Under the pieces are notes generated by a model. It worked only from the letters and a program-made list of their open reading frames with translations. It made no database searches and had not been told where the DNA came from. The translations under genes were made by a program, and so were the position numbers. Below, piece by piece: positions 34,232-45,961 of a stretch of 64,000 nt of DNA (position 1 is its first letter; each line of letters opens with the position of its first letter). The stretch is from Myotis daubentonii (taxonomy: Eukaryota; Chordata; Mammalia; Chiroptera; Vespertilionidae), in contig NC_081846.1 in assembly GCF_963259705.1 (NCBI RefSeq), positions 56,945,205 to 57,009,204 on the forward strand. Reading direction: 5' to 3'.

Positions 34232-34542
34232 CAGCACACTGTCCAACAGAAATAGAATTTGAGCCACATATGTAATTTTTCATATTCTAGTAAGTAGCCA
34301 CATTAAAGAAAATAAAAAGAAGCAGGTGAAATAAATTTTATGAAAATATTTTATTTAACCTAATATATCCAAATATTAGCATTTCAACATGTAATCAATA
34401 TAAACATTATTAATGAGATATTTTGCCTTCTTTGTACTGTTTTTGAAACCTGGTATGTACAGCACGTCCCAATTTGGATTAGCCATATTTTAATGAAGTG
34501 TTCAGAAGCCACCTATGGCTGGAGGACCGCACAGGTCTACAT
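34232..34542. mobile_element. Old hAT-like or similar DNA transposon relic
   Basis: Starts 'cagcacactgtccaacagaaatag' with 'gagccacatatgtaatttttc', and later 'gtactgtttttgaaacctggtatg' and 'agccacctatggctggagg'. This is a well-known ancient mammalian repeat order with diverged inverted ends. The family name is not assigned. Confidence 0.5.
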
Positions 34543-34544
34543 AG

Positions 34545-34846
34545 TCAGACCTAAAACAGACTCATGAAATGCCTAACCGCACTGCTGAGAACTGGAGCCA
34601 CAGAATGTCTCTTGTGTGCTCAAGAATATCACAGACAAGGCCAAACATACAGATGACTGAAGGAGATCTTGTTCCAGGCTCAAGGGAAACTGATCAATAG
34701 CACTTGGCCTGTATGGGCTGAGTAGACAGGGGGCAGGCAATCAGGATGTCTCAGTGGATGCCATGGAGACCCACCCTTCTACACAAGTCCACACTCTGCA
34801 AACACGCAGGAACTTGGACACCACCCTGGGGGAAGATGAAGCTGAT
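34545..34846. other. No gene seen
   Basis: No family recognised. It borders the probable LTR that follows. Confidence 0.4.
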
Positions 34847-35243
34847 TGCCGAGGTTCTTGTTCCAGCATTAACAAGGGTTCAGGAAATCTGGAGAAGGCT
34901 GTGCGTAGATTAAATAGGGGTCCAGAGACGAAAGATAATTTTGAAAGGCATTTGGGGGTCGGGGAGCCTAGTTTAAAGGAAACTAACATCTCCTGTCTCA
35001 GGACCTCCTGCTTTTTATTAACACAAATTGTCCTGAGGCAAGGCAGAGATATACACTTCAAAGGGTCAGGGTTTCGTATACAGAGGCGTTGTCAGAATGG
35101 GGGAATTAGCCTATGGCTGTTCAGGTGTTTGGCCAATAGGAGGCGATAACATAGATTAAGATGCCCTGAGCTGTCTGGCAGCAAACAATCAATTTAATGT
35201 ATCCTATTCAGGTTTGGGGAAATGCCATCAGCCATTCCCAACA
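34847..35243 (-). repeat. Probable ERV solo LTR, reverse
   Basis: On the minus strand the unit starts TGTTGGGAATGGCTGATGGC, has a 'tgtatatctc' TATA-like site and an AATAAA signal ('gttaataaaaagc', near 35018), and ends '...aagaacctcggca', giving TG...CA ends and about 397 bp. No primer-binding site or internal region adjoins it. Flanking duplications were not evident, so the ends are tentative. Confidence 0.42.
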
Positions 35244-35755
35244 GGTGCCAACATATGTGACTCAGCCCTTGTTGAGTCCCCAAGTTCCATCAACCTTTTG
35301 ATGAAACTCTTGCAATTATGACATGCTGGAACTGGCTTCCGGCAACTGATCATGATGAAGTTTCCACCATTTAGTAGATAAGGGCAGGGCTCAAAGTGTT
35401 CTGCATAGAAAAAGACAATTACACTTATTTTGTGGATTGAGATTCAAACTCACAACAAAAAGAATGAGTGAACGTGACTAGAATTGAGGCTATTGTAAGT
35501 CCCATCTGCTGTTTTCTCAGAGGCTGCCATTGGATGTCAGAAAAAAGGGGGAAGGAATGGCTCGCTTCTACCTAAAAGAAACCCAAGAGACGTAAAAACC
35601 ATTGATTGGATTCTAATTTGAAAGAATAAAACACAAAAGATATTTTGAGGAAATTGGAGAAATTTGTATTTTGGTTGGGTTATTAGATGGATTGCTAATT
35701 TGGATGGATTGCTAATTTGTGGGGAAGTATCCTTATCTTTCAGAGGTGAATAGAA
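35244..35755. other. No gene seen
   Basis: No repeat or exon recognised. Confidence 0.4.
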
Positions 35756-35759
35756 AAAA

Positions 35760-36245
35760 TTAGGGGTAAAATATCATGTTCATAACAGCCTTATTCATAG
35801 TAGTAAAAAAAATGAAAACAACCCAAATATCCATCAACTGATGAAGGAAAAATGAAAATATGGTATATATATATAAACAATGAGATATTATTTAAACATA
35901 AAGTGTTAACTCTAGCCACAACGTGGATGAACCTTGAAAATATTATGCTAAATGAAAGAAACCAGTCACAAAGGCCATATTGTATGATTCCACTTATATG
36001 AAATGTCTAAAATAGGCAAATGTATAATAAAGACATAAACTAGATTAGTGATTGCCTAGGGCTGGGCATGTGAGGGGAAGTGAGGTCAACAGCTAAAGGG
36101 TTCAAGGTTCTGTTGAGGGTGATGAAAATGTTTTAAAATTGTGGTGATGGTTGCATATACCTGCGAATATACTAAAAAACACTGAATTGTATGCTTTAAA
36201 TAGGTAGATTGTATGGTGTGTGAATTATACCTCAATAAAGATGTT
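35760..36245 (+). repeat. L1M 3' end
   Basis: Clear L1M order: 'aaaacaacccaaatatccatcaactgatg', 'gatgaaccttgaaaatattatgctaaatg', 'gtatgattccacttatatg', 'gatggttgcatatacc', ending 'ttatacctcaataaagatgtttttaaaaa'. No intact frame. Confidence 0.8.
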
Positions 36246-36499
36246 TTTAAAAAGAGTAAAAAAAAATTCACGCTCTGTAATTTTTTTAAAAACGATTAAG
36301 AAAAAAGAAGCAAATATAGGTAAGTTAATATTATTAAATCTAGGTGATGGATATATGGGGTTTGTTATACTATTTTCTCTACCTCTTTGTGTATTTAAAT
36401 TTTTTTAAATAAAAAAAAGCAGGGTGGTGGTTCTAGTTTAACATCTATGCCTGCATGCTTAAATTTGAAAGGTATTCCCTTGCTCTTACTAACTGCAAA

Positions 36500-37270
36500 C
36501 TAAAAGGAGAAAGAGAGCACCCTCTTCTCTTTTGAGGGTGCCTATAATATAGGGGACTGTCTGAACGGTAGCAGATATTACTTCATGTCCTCTGCTACTG
36601 GGGAGCAGTCGGCTATTAACTCTATTAACTGGAGAGTGGGCAGTGGGAGCCACTAATGAAAAGGACCCCCACCCATCTAGGCCACTCTATAGCTGAAGGG
36701 CAGCATCATAAGGGGGAAAAATGCCAAGAAGGCAGATAGTGGAAGGGAAGGAAAAGCATTACAGTTGTGTCTGTGGGGGTTTAAAACAAGCCCCGCAAGA
36801 TGTGCCTCAGTGGTATGCAGGTTACTCTGAGCTAAACACAGCTTTAATTTTAGGCTCATGTGAAACTTCTGCCTCTCCATTTAACTACCTAGAAGAACTT
36901 GAATTAGGGGCCTTGCCCATAATAAGAGATTATCAGAGAGAACTTCTTCTGACTTATATTCTAGGGCAGGACAGAATTCTGTTTACTTCTCATCCTACAA
37001 TGACTCTTTGAAGCCCCCAAGATGCATTAGATCATCCCTAGCTCAGGAAGTCTTATATTCCTCCATCCCACTTTCTATCTTGGAACCTCTCATGTATATG
37101 GAGTCTCTGAATCTCCCTTGTATGTGGGGTTCCCACACATATGTATGTACTAAATTTGGTTTCTTTCTCTTGCTAATCTGTCTTATGTCTATTTCATTAT
37201 CAGAGCAGCCAAAAGAACATTGAGGGTAGAGGGAAGTTTGTCACTTTCCCATATGTCTAACTGTAAAACA
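36500..37270 (+). repeat. Probable class I ERV LTR
   Basis: The right part carries a U5-like end, 'cttgctaatctgtcttatgtctatttcattatcag...ccaaaagaacattgagggtagaggg'. Similar ends occur at 42175 (reverse) and 46330-46640, pointing to one ancient ERV1-type group. The left boundary is uncertain. A Helitron is inserted directly at its right edge. Confidence 0.38.
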
Positions 37271-38287
37271 TCCTATCTAATAAAAGAGAAAAATGGTAAT
37301 TGGCGTACGACGATACCCTTTTCATTGGCTAATCAGGGCTATATGCAAATTAACTGCCAACAAGATGGCGGTTAATTTGCATATGTAGGCACAATGCAGG
37401 GAGGCGAAAGGGAAAGCAGGAAGAAGCCCCCTGCCACTGACAGTGATCGGAAACCCAGGGGGGAGCTAAGAGCTGGGGGGCAGGGCAAAGGCGGCCCTGG
37501 GGCCGCCTTTGCCCTGCCCCCTAGCCATGATCGCAGAATCAGGCGCCTTTGCCGCCCTGGCCAGTGATAGCAGGAAGTAGGGGTGGAGCCAGCGATGGGA
37601 GCTGGGCACGGTCGAAGCTGGCAGTCCCAGGAGCTAGGGGTCCCTTGCCTGGGCCTAAAGCGAAGCCCACGATCGCGGGGCCGCTGCAGCTGCGGGTCCC
37701 CACTGGCCGGGCCGGACACCTAGGCCAGAGGCGTTAGGCCTGGGCAGGGGCGGAGCCTGCAACCACGGGGAGCTGGGGGGTCCCCTGCCCAGGCCTGACA
37801 CCTCTGCTGGAGGCCTCAGGCCTGGTCAAGGGGCCGATCCGGTGATTAGTGATCAGAGGGTTATGAGGGTAAACTCCTCTGGCTGAGGCGTCAGGCCTGG
37901 GCGGGGGCGGAGCTGGGGATTGGGGGGATATGATGGTCCCCTTGCCCAGGCCTGAAGCCTGGGTCAGAGGCGTCAGGCTTGGGTGGGGGGTGGAGCAAGC
38001 GATCAGAGGGAGATGGGGGTCCCCTGCCCAGGCATGATTCCTGAGCCAGAGGCCTCAGGCCTGGGCGGGGGCCAGAGCCAGTGATCGGGGGGAGATGGGG
38101 GTCCCCTGTCCAAGCCTGACACCTCTGGCGGAGGCGTCAGGCCTGGGCAAGGGGCCGATCCTGCGATTGGGGGGTGATGGGGGTCAACGCCTGAGGGCTC
38201 CCAGTATGTGAGAGGGGGCAGGCTGGGCTGAGGGACACTCCCCCCCACACACACCCAGTGCACGAATTTCGTGCACCGGGCCCCTAG
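37271..38287 (+). mobile_element. 1,017-bp GC-rich HeliBat-type Helitron
   Basis: Starts TCCTATCTAATAAAAGAG and ends with the hairpin 'gtgcacgaatttcgtgcacc' followed by GGGCCCCTAG. Largest Helitron in the window. From about 37640 to 38190 it holds about six units of 75-110 bp, each with GCCCAGGCCTGAC-type and GTCAGGCCTGGGC-type arms in opposite orientation, so each unit can fold into a hairpin. It also has an early inverted pair ('ccaacaagatggcggttaatttgcat'). No Rep/helicase frame. Confidence 0.85.
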
Positions 38288-38407
38288 TTTTATTTATAAA
38301 AATAAAATCCAAAAAAATATTATGAGATAATTATTTGCTTTATAATAATATTTCTGATTTACAAAAACTTAAAATTAAATTTTCAATAAGTAATGCATGA
38401 AAATACA

Positions 38408-38602
38408 TCCTATATAATAAAATGCAAATTGTCCCCTCAACCAGGAGTTCCACTGGGAGTTCAACCAGGGCAAGGGGCTTGCCAGCCAACCACCTCAGCC
38501 CCTCCCCCTGGCCAGCCCCGCCCCCAATCAGCCCCCTCCCCCCCAATCAGGGCAGGCTGGCCAGACCCCACCTGTGCATGAATTTGTGCACTGGGCCTCT
38601 AG
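38408..38602 (+). mobile_element. Short 195-bp HeliBat-type Helitron
   Basis: Starts TCCTATATAATAAAATGC and ends 'gtgcatgaatttgtgcactgggcctctag'. It has almost only terminal regions plus a short GC-rich core. It lies about 120 bp from the large Helitron. Confidence 0.88.
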
Positions 38603-38614
38603 TGTAATAATAAA

Positions 38615-38790
38615 AGACAATAGTTATATAGCACTTGCTACATTCACTGTTCTGCTTCCTTATAATTAACTAATTTAATCCTCATTATAATCCCTGTTCC
38701 AAAGCTGAGACCATTGAAGGTTGAAATCCAGTGCAGGACAGACTAAAGCTTCCAGGGTCATGCTCTTAACCGCTACACTTGACCACCCCT
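38615..38790 (+). repeat. MIR SINE
   Basis: MIR order: 'tatatagcacttgctacattcactg', 'ttaatcctcattataatccc', 'ggtcatgctcttaaccgctac'. The Helitron just upstream may have inserted in it. Confidence 0.55.
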
Positions 38791-38794
38791 TGTG

Positions 38795-40540
38795 AAAAGA
38801 CACAAAAGGTCTGTTCCCCTCCCCAGAAGCCACCACTGTTACCAGCTTCTTGGGGCTCCTTCCAGAAGATAGATAATTCAAGAACATGTTTCTTTTGTAG
38901 GCTCATTCAAGACCATCTTTCAGTCAGCAGTTTGGAGAATGAATTAAGATGCTCCTCCCCATCCACATGACTAGTTCTGACCCATAAACTGTGAAGTCCC
39001 CGAGGCGCCTGCAGAGAGGCACAGCCTGCTACATTGCCACCTGTAAGCCCACAGCCCCACACACAAGGGGCCTCTGATTTACTAGGCTTCTCCCCGCTGG
39101 TCCTGGTCCGCAGAGCAGTTAATCTTCTGCCCTGGGGCAGAGTTTGACAGCTCCCAAAGGTCCTGTGAAACACTCCTTTCAGAGTGAAGTTGTCAATCAA
39201 ATAAACTTGAAACAGACTTGGTCTGGATCCAGGTACAGACTGGTGCCCCCCACCGCCCCAGGCAGCAGTTGGCTATGCTTCACTTCCTGGGCTTTTTGAG
39301 TCCTCTGGTGCAGCCTGTGTTTCCCCTTCAATAAAACAGTGATTTAAAACCTTCATTCTTCCTGTTTTAGAACTGGGCCAAGGCATAATCATTCTGTCTT
39401 CACAGCACAGTACACAAAAATCGGCGGTGGCTGCAGCCCGCCCCCCCTCCCCACCCACGTTGGGTAATCACGTAGTCACTTTGCTAGGCACATCGAACTG
39501 CTTTTTGAAAAATCTTTTGCCCAATTAGAACTAATTTTTCATTTCTTCTTTGTCTCCTCACTTGGAATTTTCTTTTGATTCTTTTTAGCACCCAGTTTTC
39601 CCTTGGACATTCAGATTACTCCTTTTACATGTACCTTTCAAGGAGGGATAAGATGTGAGATACTCGCAGGAAAGTTAGTTGAGAGTTTGTATAAGAAGCA
39701 ATTAGATCCCTTGAACTTCGGCCTCACTTCCTAAAGTCCAGGGATTACATGCCTCCAAACCCAGCAGGAGATGGGAGGTTTGGTCCATGGGGAAAGGATG
39801 CCCAGGAGACGCTGGGCTCAAGGACCATGACAAGCACAACTGAAGGTGGGATTGAACCAAAGGCAGCCCTGGCCTTTCCCACCCTCAGCCCCCAGAATGC
39901 TGGCAGGAAGGCGTATTGTACCCTTCCCTCAGCAGACTGGACAATTCCTTGGAAAAGTTCCAAGAAAAAAGACCTATTGACATTTAGGGCTGTCCAGTAA
40001 ACTGTCCATGTTCCAGTTGATTACTCCTCAGTGAACTCACCAGTCAACAAGCCCTATTCATGTATTCAGAGCTTCTAATCAGCCTTTTAGCACCTTCCTT
40101 TTAATAGGATGGGGCAGACTTTTGAGGAAGCCTCTGACATGAAAAAATAGCAAGAAAACAAACAAACAAAAAAAGGAACTCAGAAGAATCAAAGGCAGCG
40201 CTCGGAGCACAAGAAAACTTTGAACAAACTATTAATATCCTCAGAAAGACAGTGATGATATTGCATTCGTGAAATAAAAACAGGATACTGAGGCAGTGGA
40301 ATAACCAAAGGACAAGAAAGAGATTTAGAAATTAAAATATGTTGATTTAAGTAAAAAAATAAAATTCAAGAGAAGGGTTGAAAAGTAAAAGTGAAGAATC
40401 CCTTAAAAGTGAAACCAAAAAGCTAGAAAAAGAGAGAAAAGATACAATGAGGGCAATTCAAGAGGTTCAATATTTGATTAATAGGGATTTCAGAGAGGAA
40501 ACAAAAGAGAGAGGCCGAAATTGTCAAATACACTGTATTA
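38795..40540. other. No gene seen
   Basis: Several frames of 61-97 codons with no domain. 39240-39460 is GC-rich, the rest mixed. The A-rich 40140-40540 has an 78-codon lysine-rich frame (40378-40614) that reads as chance. Confidence 0.4.
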
Positions 40541-40544
40541 GTCT

Positions 40545-40610
40545 GGGTTCTCCAGAGAAATGGAGCAATAGGAGATGTATATATTGTGAAAATGAACGTA
40601 GGAAACGTAA
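40545..40610 (+). repeat. LTR start fragment (ERVL/MaLR-like)
   Basis: 'tgtattagtctgggttctccagagaaatggagcaatagg' is the well-known start of an ancient LTR group, here cut off after about 60 bp. Confidence 0.5.
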
Positions 40611-40649
40611 GTAAAAAAATGGAGATGGGTAGCCATGAAGGGAGGGCTC

Positions 40650-40925
40650 TCACACAAATCACTCATTGTGGCGTGAAGACCCCAGTGGGAGGAAAGCAGA
40701 TTTCCTTCTGACCCAACAACAAGCTGCCCACTGCTTACAGCCAATAAAATACCCCACCACAGCCCTTCCCAATTTCCTCCTTAAGCCTCATAAAAGCTGA
40801 CCTTCCCTTTGTCTCCCCAGGCTTTCCAATGGTTCAAAATAGTTGCTGGTCCTGAATTGCAATTCTTGTGTTATTTTCAAATAATCTCGTTTTGGCTACC
40901 TAAAGACCTCGCGATTTCATTTTTA
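40650..40925 (+). repeat. Probable ERV LTR (class I-like)
   Basis: Contains 'ttaagcctcataaaagctgacc' (TATA/promoter-like) and 'ctgaattgcaattcttgtgttattttcaaataatctcg', typical of an R-U5 region. Boundaries uncertain, no internal genes. Confidence 0.4.
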
Positions 40926-41381
40926 AAGTCAATACATAAATACCATAAACACAGCCACTTTAAAATGTAGTCAGAGCTGACATTCCAGAGGAATTGCCTT
41001 GCCCGTCTAATTCCTCAAACCTATGGAATGTTAAAATTGGGCAAAATAACCATTGGACTGGGCCTGAAACAGCATTGTATTCCAAGCAACTGTTTGTTAT
41101 GACTACCAGTTTGAAAATTAAAGGCATTCTTTAGAATTAGGATCACCATGTTAGCTTGTCTGCACCTACAGACATTCCTTCTTTGGGTATTAACACACAA
41201 ATCCTTCCTCCCATTCATTTAATTATTTCCCTTCTCTTTTTCAAAAATACCACTTGCCTTAACCTCCTTATCTGCATACAGTTTGGGTTTCTGCCTGAAT
41301 CAGTGCATCTAGAATAACTTCTTTTGGATTTCAAATAAACACTTGTTGCCTCTCACTTTGGCCTTTTATTTTAGGATATAT

Positions 41382-41383
<2 letters not shown>

Positions 41384-41432
<49 letters not shown>
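41384..41432. repeat. (GT)n microsatellite
   Basis: About 24 GT units without interruption. Confidence 0.97.
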
Positions 41433-41436
<4 letters not shown>

Positions 41437-41785
41437 GGTGGTGAAAGGGTATTAAGTTGTTATCTTGCATAGTAGGAAGTGAGTAGATGATGACTAACAC
41501 TGTTTACTCAATGTAAGGCAGAATAAAGCTATTAGTGAAAACAAGGAGTTAAATATAAGGGAAGAAACAGCTAACTGGCATTGAAGTTGCTTCTGCTTTT
41601 AGAGAATCTAATTCTGGGCTCTTTGGTGGTTGTTTTCAATGCTATTTGTAATGGTAAAGTTTGTAATATTAGCTGACTTTTTAAACTATATCTGGGTATT
41701 TTTTTATTGCCCCCCAAATTTTATAACTAAAAGAAATTGTGCATAAGGTGATATGAAACACATTTGTGTTAAAGGTTGTGGGTTT

Positions 41786-41980
41786 TTAAAAAAAGATTCT
41801 TATTGATTTTTAGAGAGAGAGGGATAGGAAGAGAAAGAGAGAGAAAAAGAAAGAAACATCAATGTGAGAAGGTGACATTGATTGGCTGCCTCCAGCACAA
41901 CCCCTACTGGGAATTGAACCAGCAACCTTTCAGTGTTATGGGATGACACCCAACCAACTGAGCCACACCAGCCAGGGCTA
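41786..41980 (-). repeat. Ves SINE
   Basis: Reverse copy with an (GA)-rich body, ending 'caactgagccacaccagccagggc'. Confidence 0.88.
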
Positions 41981-42174
41981 AACATTTTTTTTAAATCTTT
42001 CTGGAATAAGGTTGGGTAGACAAACAAGATATCTTGATATTATTTACCTACTAGTTATTAATCACTATTTTTAAAATTCAAATACTTAATTTGAATGGTG
42101 AAATACATGATGGCATATAATTTATTATATTATTTAGAAAGTGTTTCTACCAAAGTAAAATATTTTCTAATATT

Positions 42175-42665
42175 GAGGGGGGAAAAATCTTTTCCTCCTA
42201 CCCTTCTAGGTTCTTGGTTAGAGCTCAGTAACAAAAGACATATTAGGGAAAGAAAAATATACAAATGTATTTAACATAAGTTTTCTGTGAGCCTTCATGA
42301 GAAAGTGAACACCCCAAGAAATGGTTAAACCTGAGTGTTTTTTATACTAGGTTTGATTAAGAGTGAAAAGTAATGGACAAATGTCATCGGACAAAAGTGT
42401 ATAAGCTAAGGGTAGCAAACTGGGGGAAACTTAGCAAGACCTGCTTGTGCAGATTCCTCTTAGTATCTCTCCATCTTTGAAGACAAGAATGCTCCTTTTC
42501 TCTGGGTGTAGGGAGAGCATTTCTTACCTAAGGGTCCTATGACCTTTCAGAGAGAAGGAAAGGTCAGAGAGTCCTTCCTGCAGCTGCTGTTTCTCAAATC
42601 CCGTCAGCTTAAAATATTCAGTATGCTAAGGGGCCATAATTTGAAGTAGCATGTTCTGAACCCTG
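42175..42665 (-). repeat. Probable class I ERV LTR, reverse
   Basis: On the minus strand it ends '...aatatgtcttttgttactgagctctaacc aagaacctagaagggtaggagg', resembling the ends at 37200 and 46600. The body contains 'cagaaaagg'-type leukocyte-like promoter words only by chance. Boundaries approximate. Confidence 0.38.
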
Positions 42666-42669
42666 TCAT

Positions 42670-43250
42670 GATCATAAATTACATGTACTAGCTCTTTTTG
42701 AAATATTGTTGCTAAGAATCTTTATATAGAATCAGATGATTCTGTATTTTATTTTACTCTTTTACATGAATTGTCTATAACCATCAAAGAAAACAACTCT
42801 AATACTTTAAAAGTCAGTAAATTATTTAGACATATCCTTTAGAGAAATATAGATATATCCCTTACATAATTTACTCCTCCTAATCAGCACAGAAGTATTA
42901 ATGTCCAGTGTCTATATCTTGGCTTGACTTTAAATTATCTTCACATAAGTAATGCTCTCAAACACGTATTGTGTAGAAAACAATCTAGAGGAATAAATAA
43001 CCAAAGCTAACAGTAGATATCTGGGAAGTGAGTTGAGGGAACCTTTGAGTATTATTTGTATAATCAGAATATATTTGTGTATATATATATATATATATAT
43101 GCATATGTGTGTGCATATGAAAAATAACATATGAGGTTTTACATTGTAAGTTTGAGATCTATTATTACAGTTTGTCATGGTCTTCACCTTTCATTGTGAA
43201 GTTTCTTCACTAGCACAAACCTGAAAGGATTTTCTGTTGAAATTCACATG
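42670..43250. other. AT-rich DNA with (TA)n
   Basis: A short (TA)n run lies at 43079-43100. No gene or named repeat seen. Confidence 0.45.
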
Positions 43251-44775
43251 ACATTTCAAAATCTGTTTTTCCACACAACCCAAAGCAATCTATACATTTG
43301 TTGCAATGCTTATCAAAACACCAATGACATTTTTCACAGAACTAGAACAAATAATTCTAAAATAGCCACAGCAATTTGAGAAAGAAGAACAAAGTTGGAG
43401 ATATTGCACTACCTAATATTAAACTATAAGGCCATTGTAATAAAAATGGAATGGCACTGGCATATAAGCAGCTGACATATAGATCAATAGAACAGAATAG
43501 AGAGCCTAGAATTAAACCAGTGCCTACATGGTGAATCAATCTACATGACAAAAGAGGGAAGAACATATAATGGGGTAAAATAGTCTATTTAATAAATGGT
43601 GTTGGGAACATTGGACAAGATACATGCAAATAAATGAAATTAAACCACCTACTTATACCATATACAAGAATAAATCCAAACTTGATTAAAGACTTAAATG
43701 TAAGACACAAAACTATAAAACTCCCAGAAGAAAACATAGGCAGTAAACTCTCTGACATTGCTCTTAGTAATATTTTTTCTGATGTATCTCCTGGGGAAAG
43801 GGAAACAAAAGAAAAATAAATGAGATTTCATCAAACTGAAAAGTTTTGCACAGCAAAGGAAATCATTAACAAAATGCAAAGGCTACTTACTAATTGGGAG
43901 AAGATATTTGCCAATAATACACCCAATAAAGGATTAATATTAAAAATTTATGAAGAACTTATATAACACAACACCAAAAAAACACAAACAATCCAATTGA
44001 AAAATGGGCAGAGGACCTAAGTAGACATTTATCCAAAGAGGACATGCAGTTGGCCAATAGACATAAGAAAAGATGCTCAATGTCACTTATCATCAGAGAA
44101 ATGCAAATCAAAACCACAATGAGATATCATCTCTCACCTGTCAGAATGGCTATTATTAATAAATCAACAAACAAGTGTTGGCAAGAATGTGGGGAAAAGG
44201 GAACTCTCATGTATTGTAGGTGGGACTACTAATTGGTGCAGCCAGTATAGAAAATAACGTGGAAGTTCTTCAAAAACATAAAAATGGAACTACCATATGA
44301 CCCAGCAATTCCACTTCTGGGAATATATCTGAAAAAACTCAAAACATTAATTCAAAAATATATATGCACCCCTATATTCATTGCAGCATTATTTAGAATA
44401 GCCAAGATATGGAAGCAACCTAAGTGCTCATCAGTTGACAATTGGGTAAAGAAGAAGTGGCACAATGGAATATTACTCAGGCATAAAAAAGAATAAAATC
44501 TTACCATTTGTAACAACATGCCTGGTCTTTGGGGGTATTATGCTAAGTGAAGTAAGTTAGAGAAGGACAGATACCATATGACTTCACTTATATGTGGAAT
44601 CTAAAGAACAAAATAAACAAACAAAACAGAAACAGACTAATAGATACAGAGAATGAACTGATGTTTGCCAGATGGGTAGGTGGTAGGGGCTGAGTGAAAA
44701 AGGTGAAGGGACTAAGAAGTACAAATTGGTAGTTACAATATAGTCATAGGGATGTCAAGTACAGCGTATGGAGCA

Positions 44776-45107
44776 TCTCTCTATATAAAAGCCTAAATGA
44801 CCATTCAACTGTTTGACCACTAGGTAAGATGTGCACTGACCACTGGGGGAAGACGCTCCAACTGGCAGGTTAGCTTGCTGCTGGGGACCGGCCAATCGGG
44901 ACTGGACAAGATGGGTCAGACATGCCTTGGAACTCTCCCGCAGTCCCTCCCCAGCCCCGATTGCGCACCAGTGAGGTCCCTTGGCCTGGCCTGCACCCTC
45001 TCACAATCTGGGACCCTCAGGGGATGTTGGAGAGCTGGTTTCGGCCTAATCCCTGCAGGCCAGGCTGAGGGACCACCAGTGCACAAATTTGTGCACCAGA
45101 CCTCTAG
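44776..45107 (+). mobile_element. HeliBat-type Helitron, first of a tandem
   Basis: Starts TCTCTCTATATAAAAGCC, contains 'gatgtgcactgaccactggggg', and ends with 'gtgcacaaatttgtgcacc' and AGACCTCTAG. It is followed without a spacer by another Helitron in the same orientation. Confidence 0.87.
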
Positions 45108-45373
45108 TCCTATATAATAAAAGGGTAATATGCAAATAGGCCAAACGGCAGAATGACCAGAATGCCTGTGGCCCCTTGCCCGCCTGGCCCCATCCCCCAG
45201 TGGACCCCCTGTGATTGGGGGCAGAGCCGGCTGGCAAACTGCCCATGGCCCCTCACCCCGGCCGGCTCTGCCCCTGATCAGCCCCCCACTCCAGCTGGCC
45301 CACCCCGATGGCCCCTATCGGGGCGGGCTGGCTGGACCCTATCAGTGCATGAATTTGTGCACCGGGCCTCTAG
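45108..45373 (+). mobile_element. HeliBat-type Helitron, second of a tandem
   Basis: Starts exactly at the base after the previous element, TCCTATATAATAAAAGGG, and ends 'gtgcatgaatttgtgcaccgggcctctag'. Its interior differs from its neighbour ('ggccccttgcccgcctggccc'), so the pair is not a local duplication. Confidence 0.9.
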
Positions 45374-45489
45374 TAGTATATAATACTGTAATCAGTATGT
45401 ATGATGCTAGGTGAGTACTGGACTTCTCAGGGGGATTACTTTGTAAATTATATAAATGTCTTACCACTATGTTGTATACCTGAAGCTAA

Positions 45490-45910
45490 TACTATATAAT
45501 AAAAGCCTAATATGCTAAGTGTCTGGTCGACCAGTCGGCCGTTCAACCAATCAAAGCATAATATGCTAATGATATGCTAAGGCCACTCAACCACTCACTA
45601 TGACATGCACTGACCACAGGGGGCAGATGCTCCAATTGGTAGATTAGCTTGCTGTGGGGGTTTGGCTGATCAGGACTGAGCAAGATGGGCTGGATATGCC
45701 CTGGAGCCCTCCCGCGATCTCTCCCTGGCTAGCCAACCTCTCGCATCCCTCCCTGGCCCCGATAGTGCACCAGTGGGGTCCCTCGGCCTGGCCTGTGCCC
45801 TCTCGCAATCTGGGATCCCTCAGGGGATGTAGAAAGCTGGTTTCGGCCCAATCCCTCAGGCCAGGCTGAGGGACCCCACTGGTGCACGAATTCGTGCACC
45901 AGACCTCTAG
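45490..45910 (+). mobile_element. HeliBat-type Helitron
   Basis: Starts 'tactatataataaaagcc' (TC changed to TA) and ends with 'gtgcacgaattcgtgcacc' and AGACCTCTAG. The interior is close to the element at 44776 ('gcccaatccctcaggccaggctgagggacc'), so the two belong to one subfamily. It is the third insertion in the same L1 3' UTR. Confidence 0.88.
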
Positions 45911-45961
45911 TATAAAATAATATTGAATGTAAACTGTAATTGACAAAAAATAAAAAATGAT

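Larger units (their letters stand above)
43255..45960 (+). repeat. Old L1 (L1MA-like) 3' end with three Helitrons
   Basis: L1 ORF2 C-terminal region and 3' UTR. 43255-44775 contains the ORF2 end with frames broken by stops and indels. A 70-codon remnant (44284-44496) reads with the L1 C-terminal word [16 protein letters not shown]. The 3' UTR resumes at 45374-45489 ('gtatgatgctaggtgagtactgg', 'gttgtatacctgaagctaat') and ends at 45911-45960 ('aactgtaattgacaaaaaataaaaaatg'). Three Helitrons occupy the gaps. Confidence 0.85.

Noticed and set aside
37372..38263. Captured gene fragment in the 1-kb Helitron
   Set aside because: Helitrons can capture exons, but the proline/glycine-rich frames arise from GC-rich hairpin repeats and match no domain I know.
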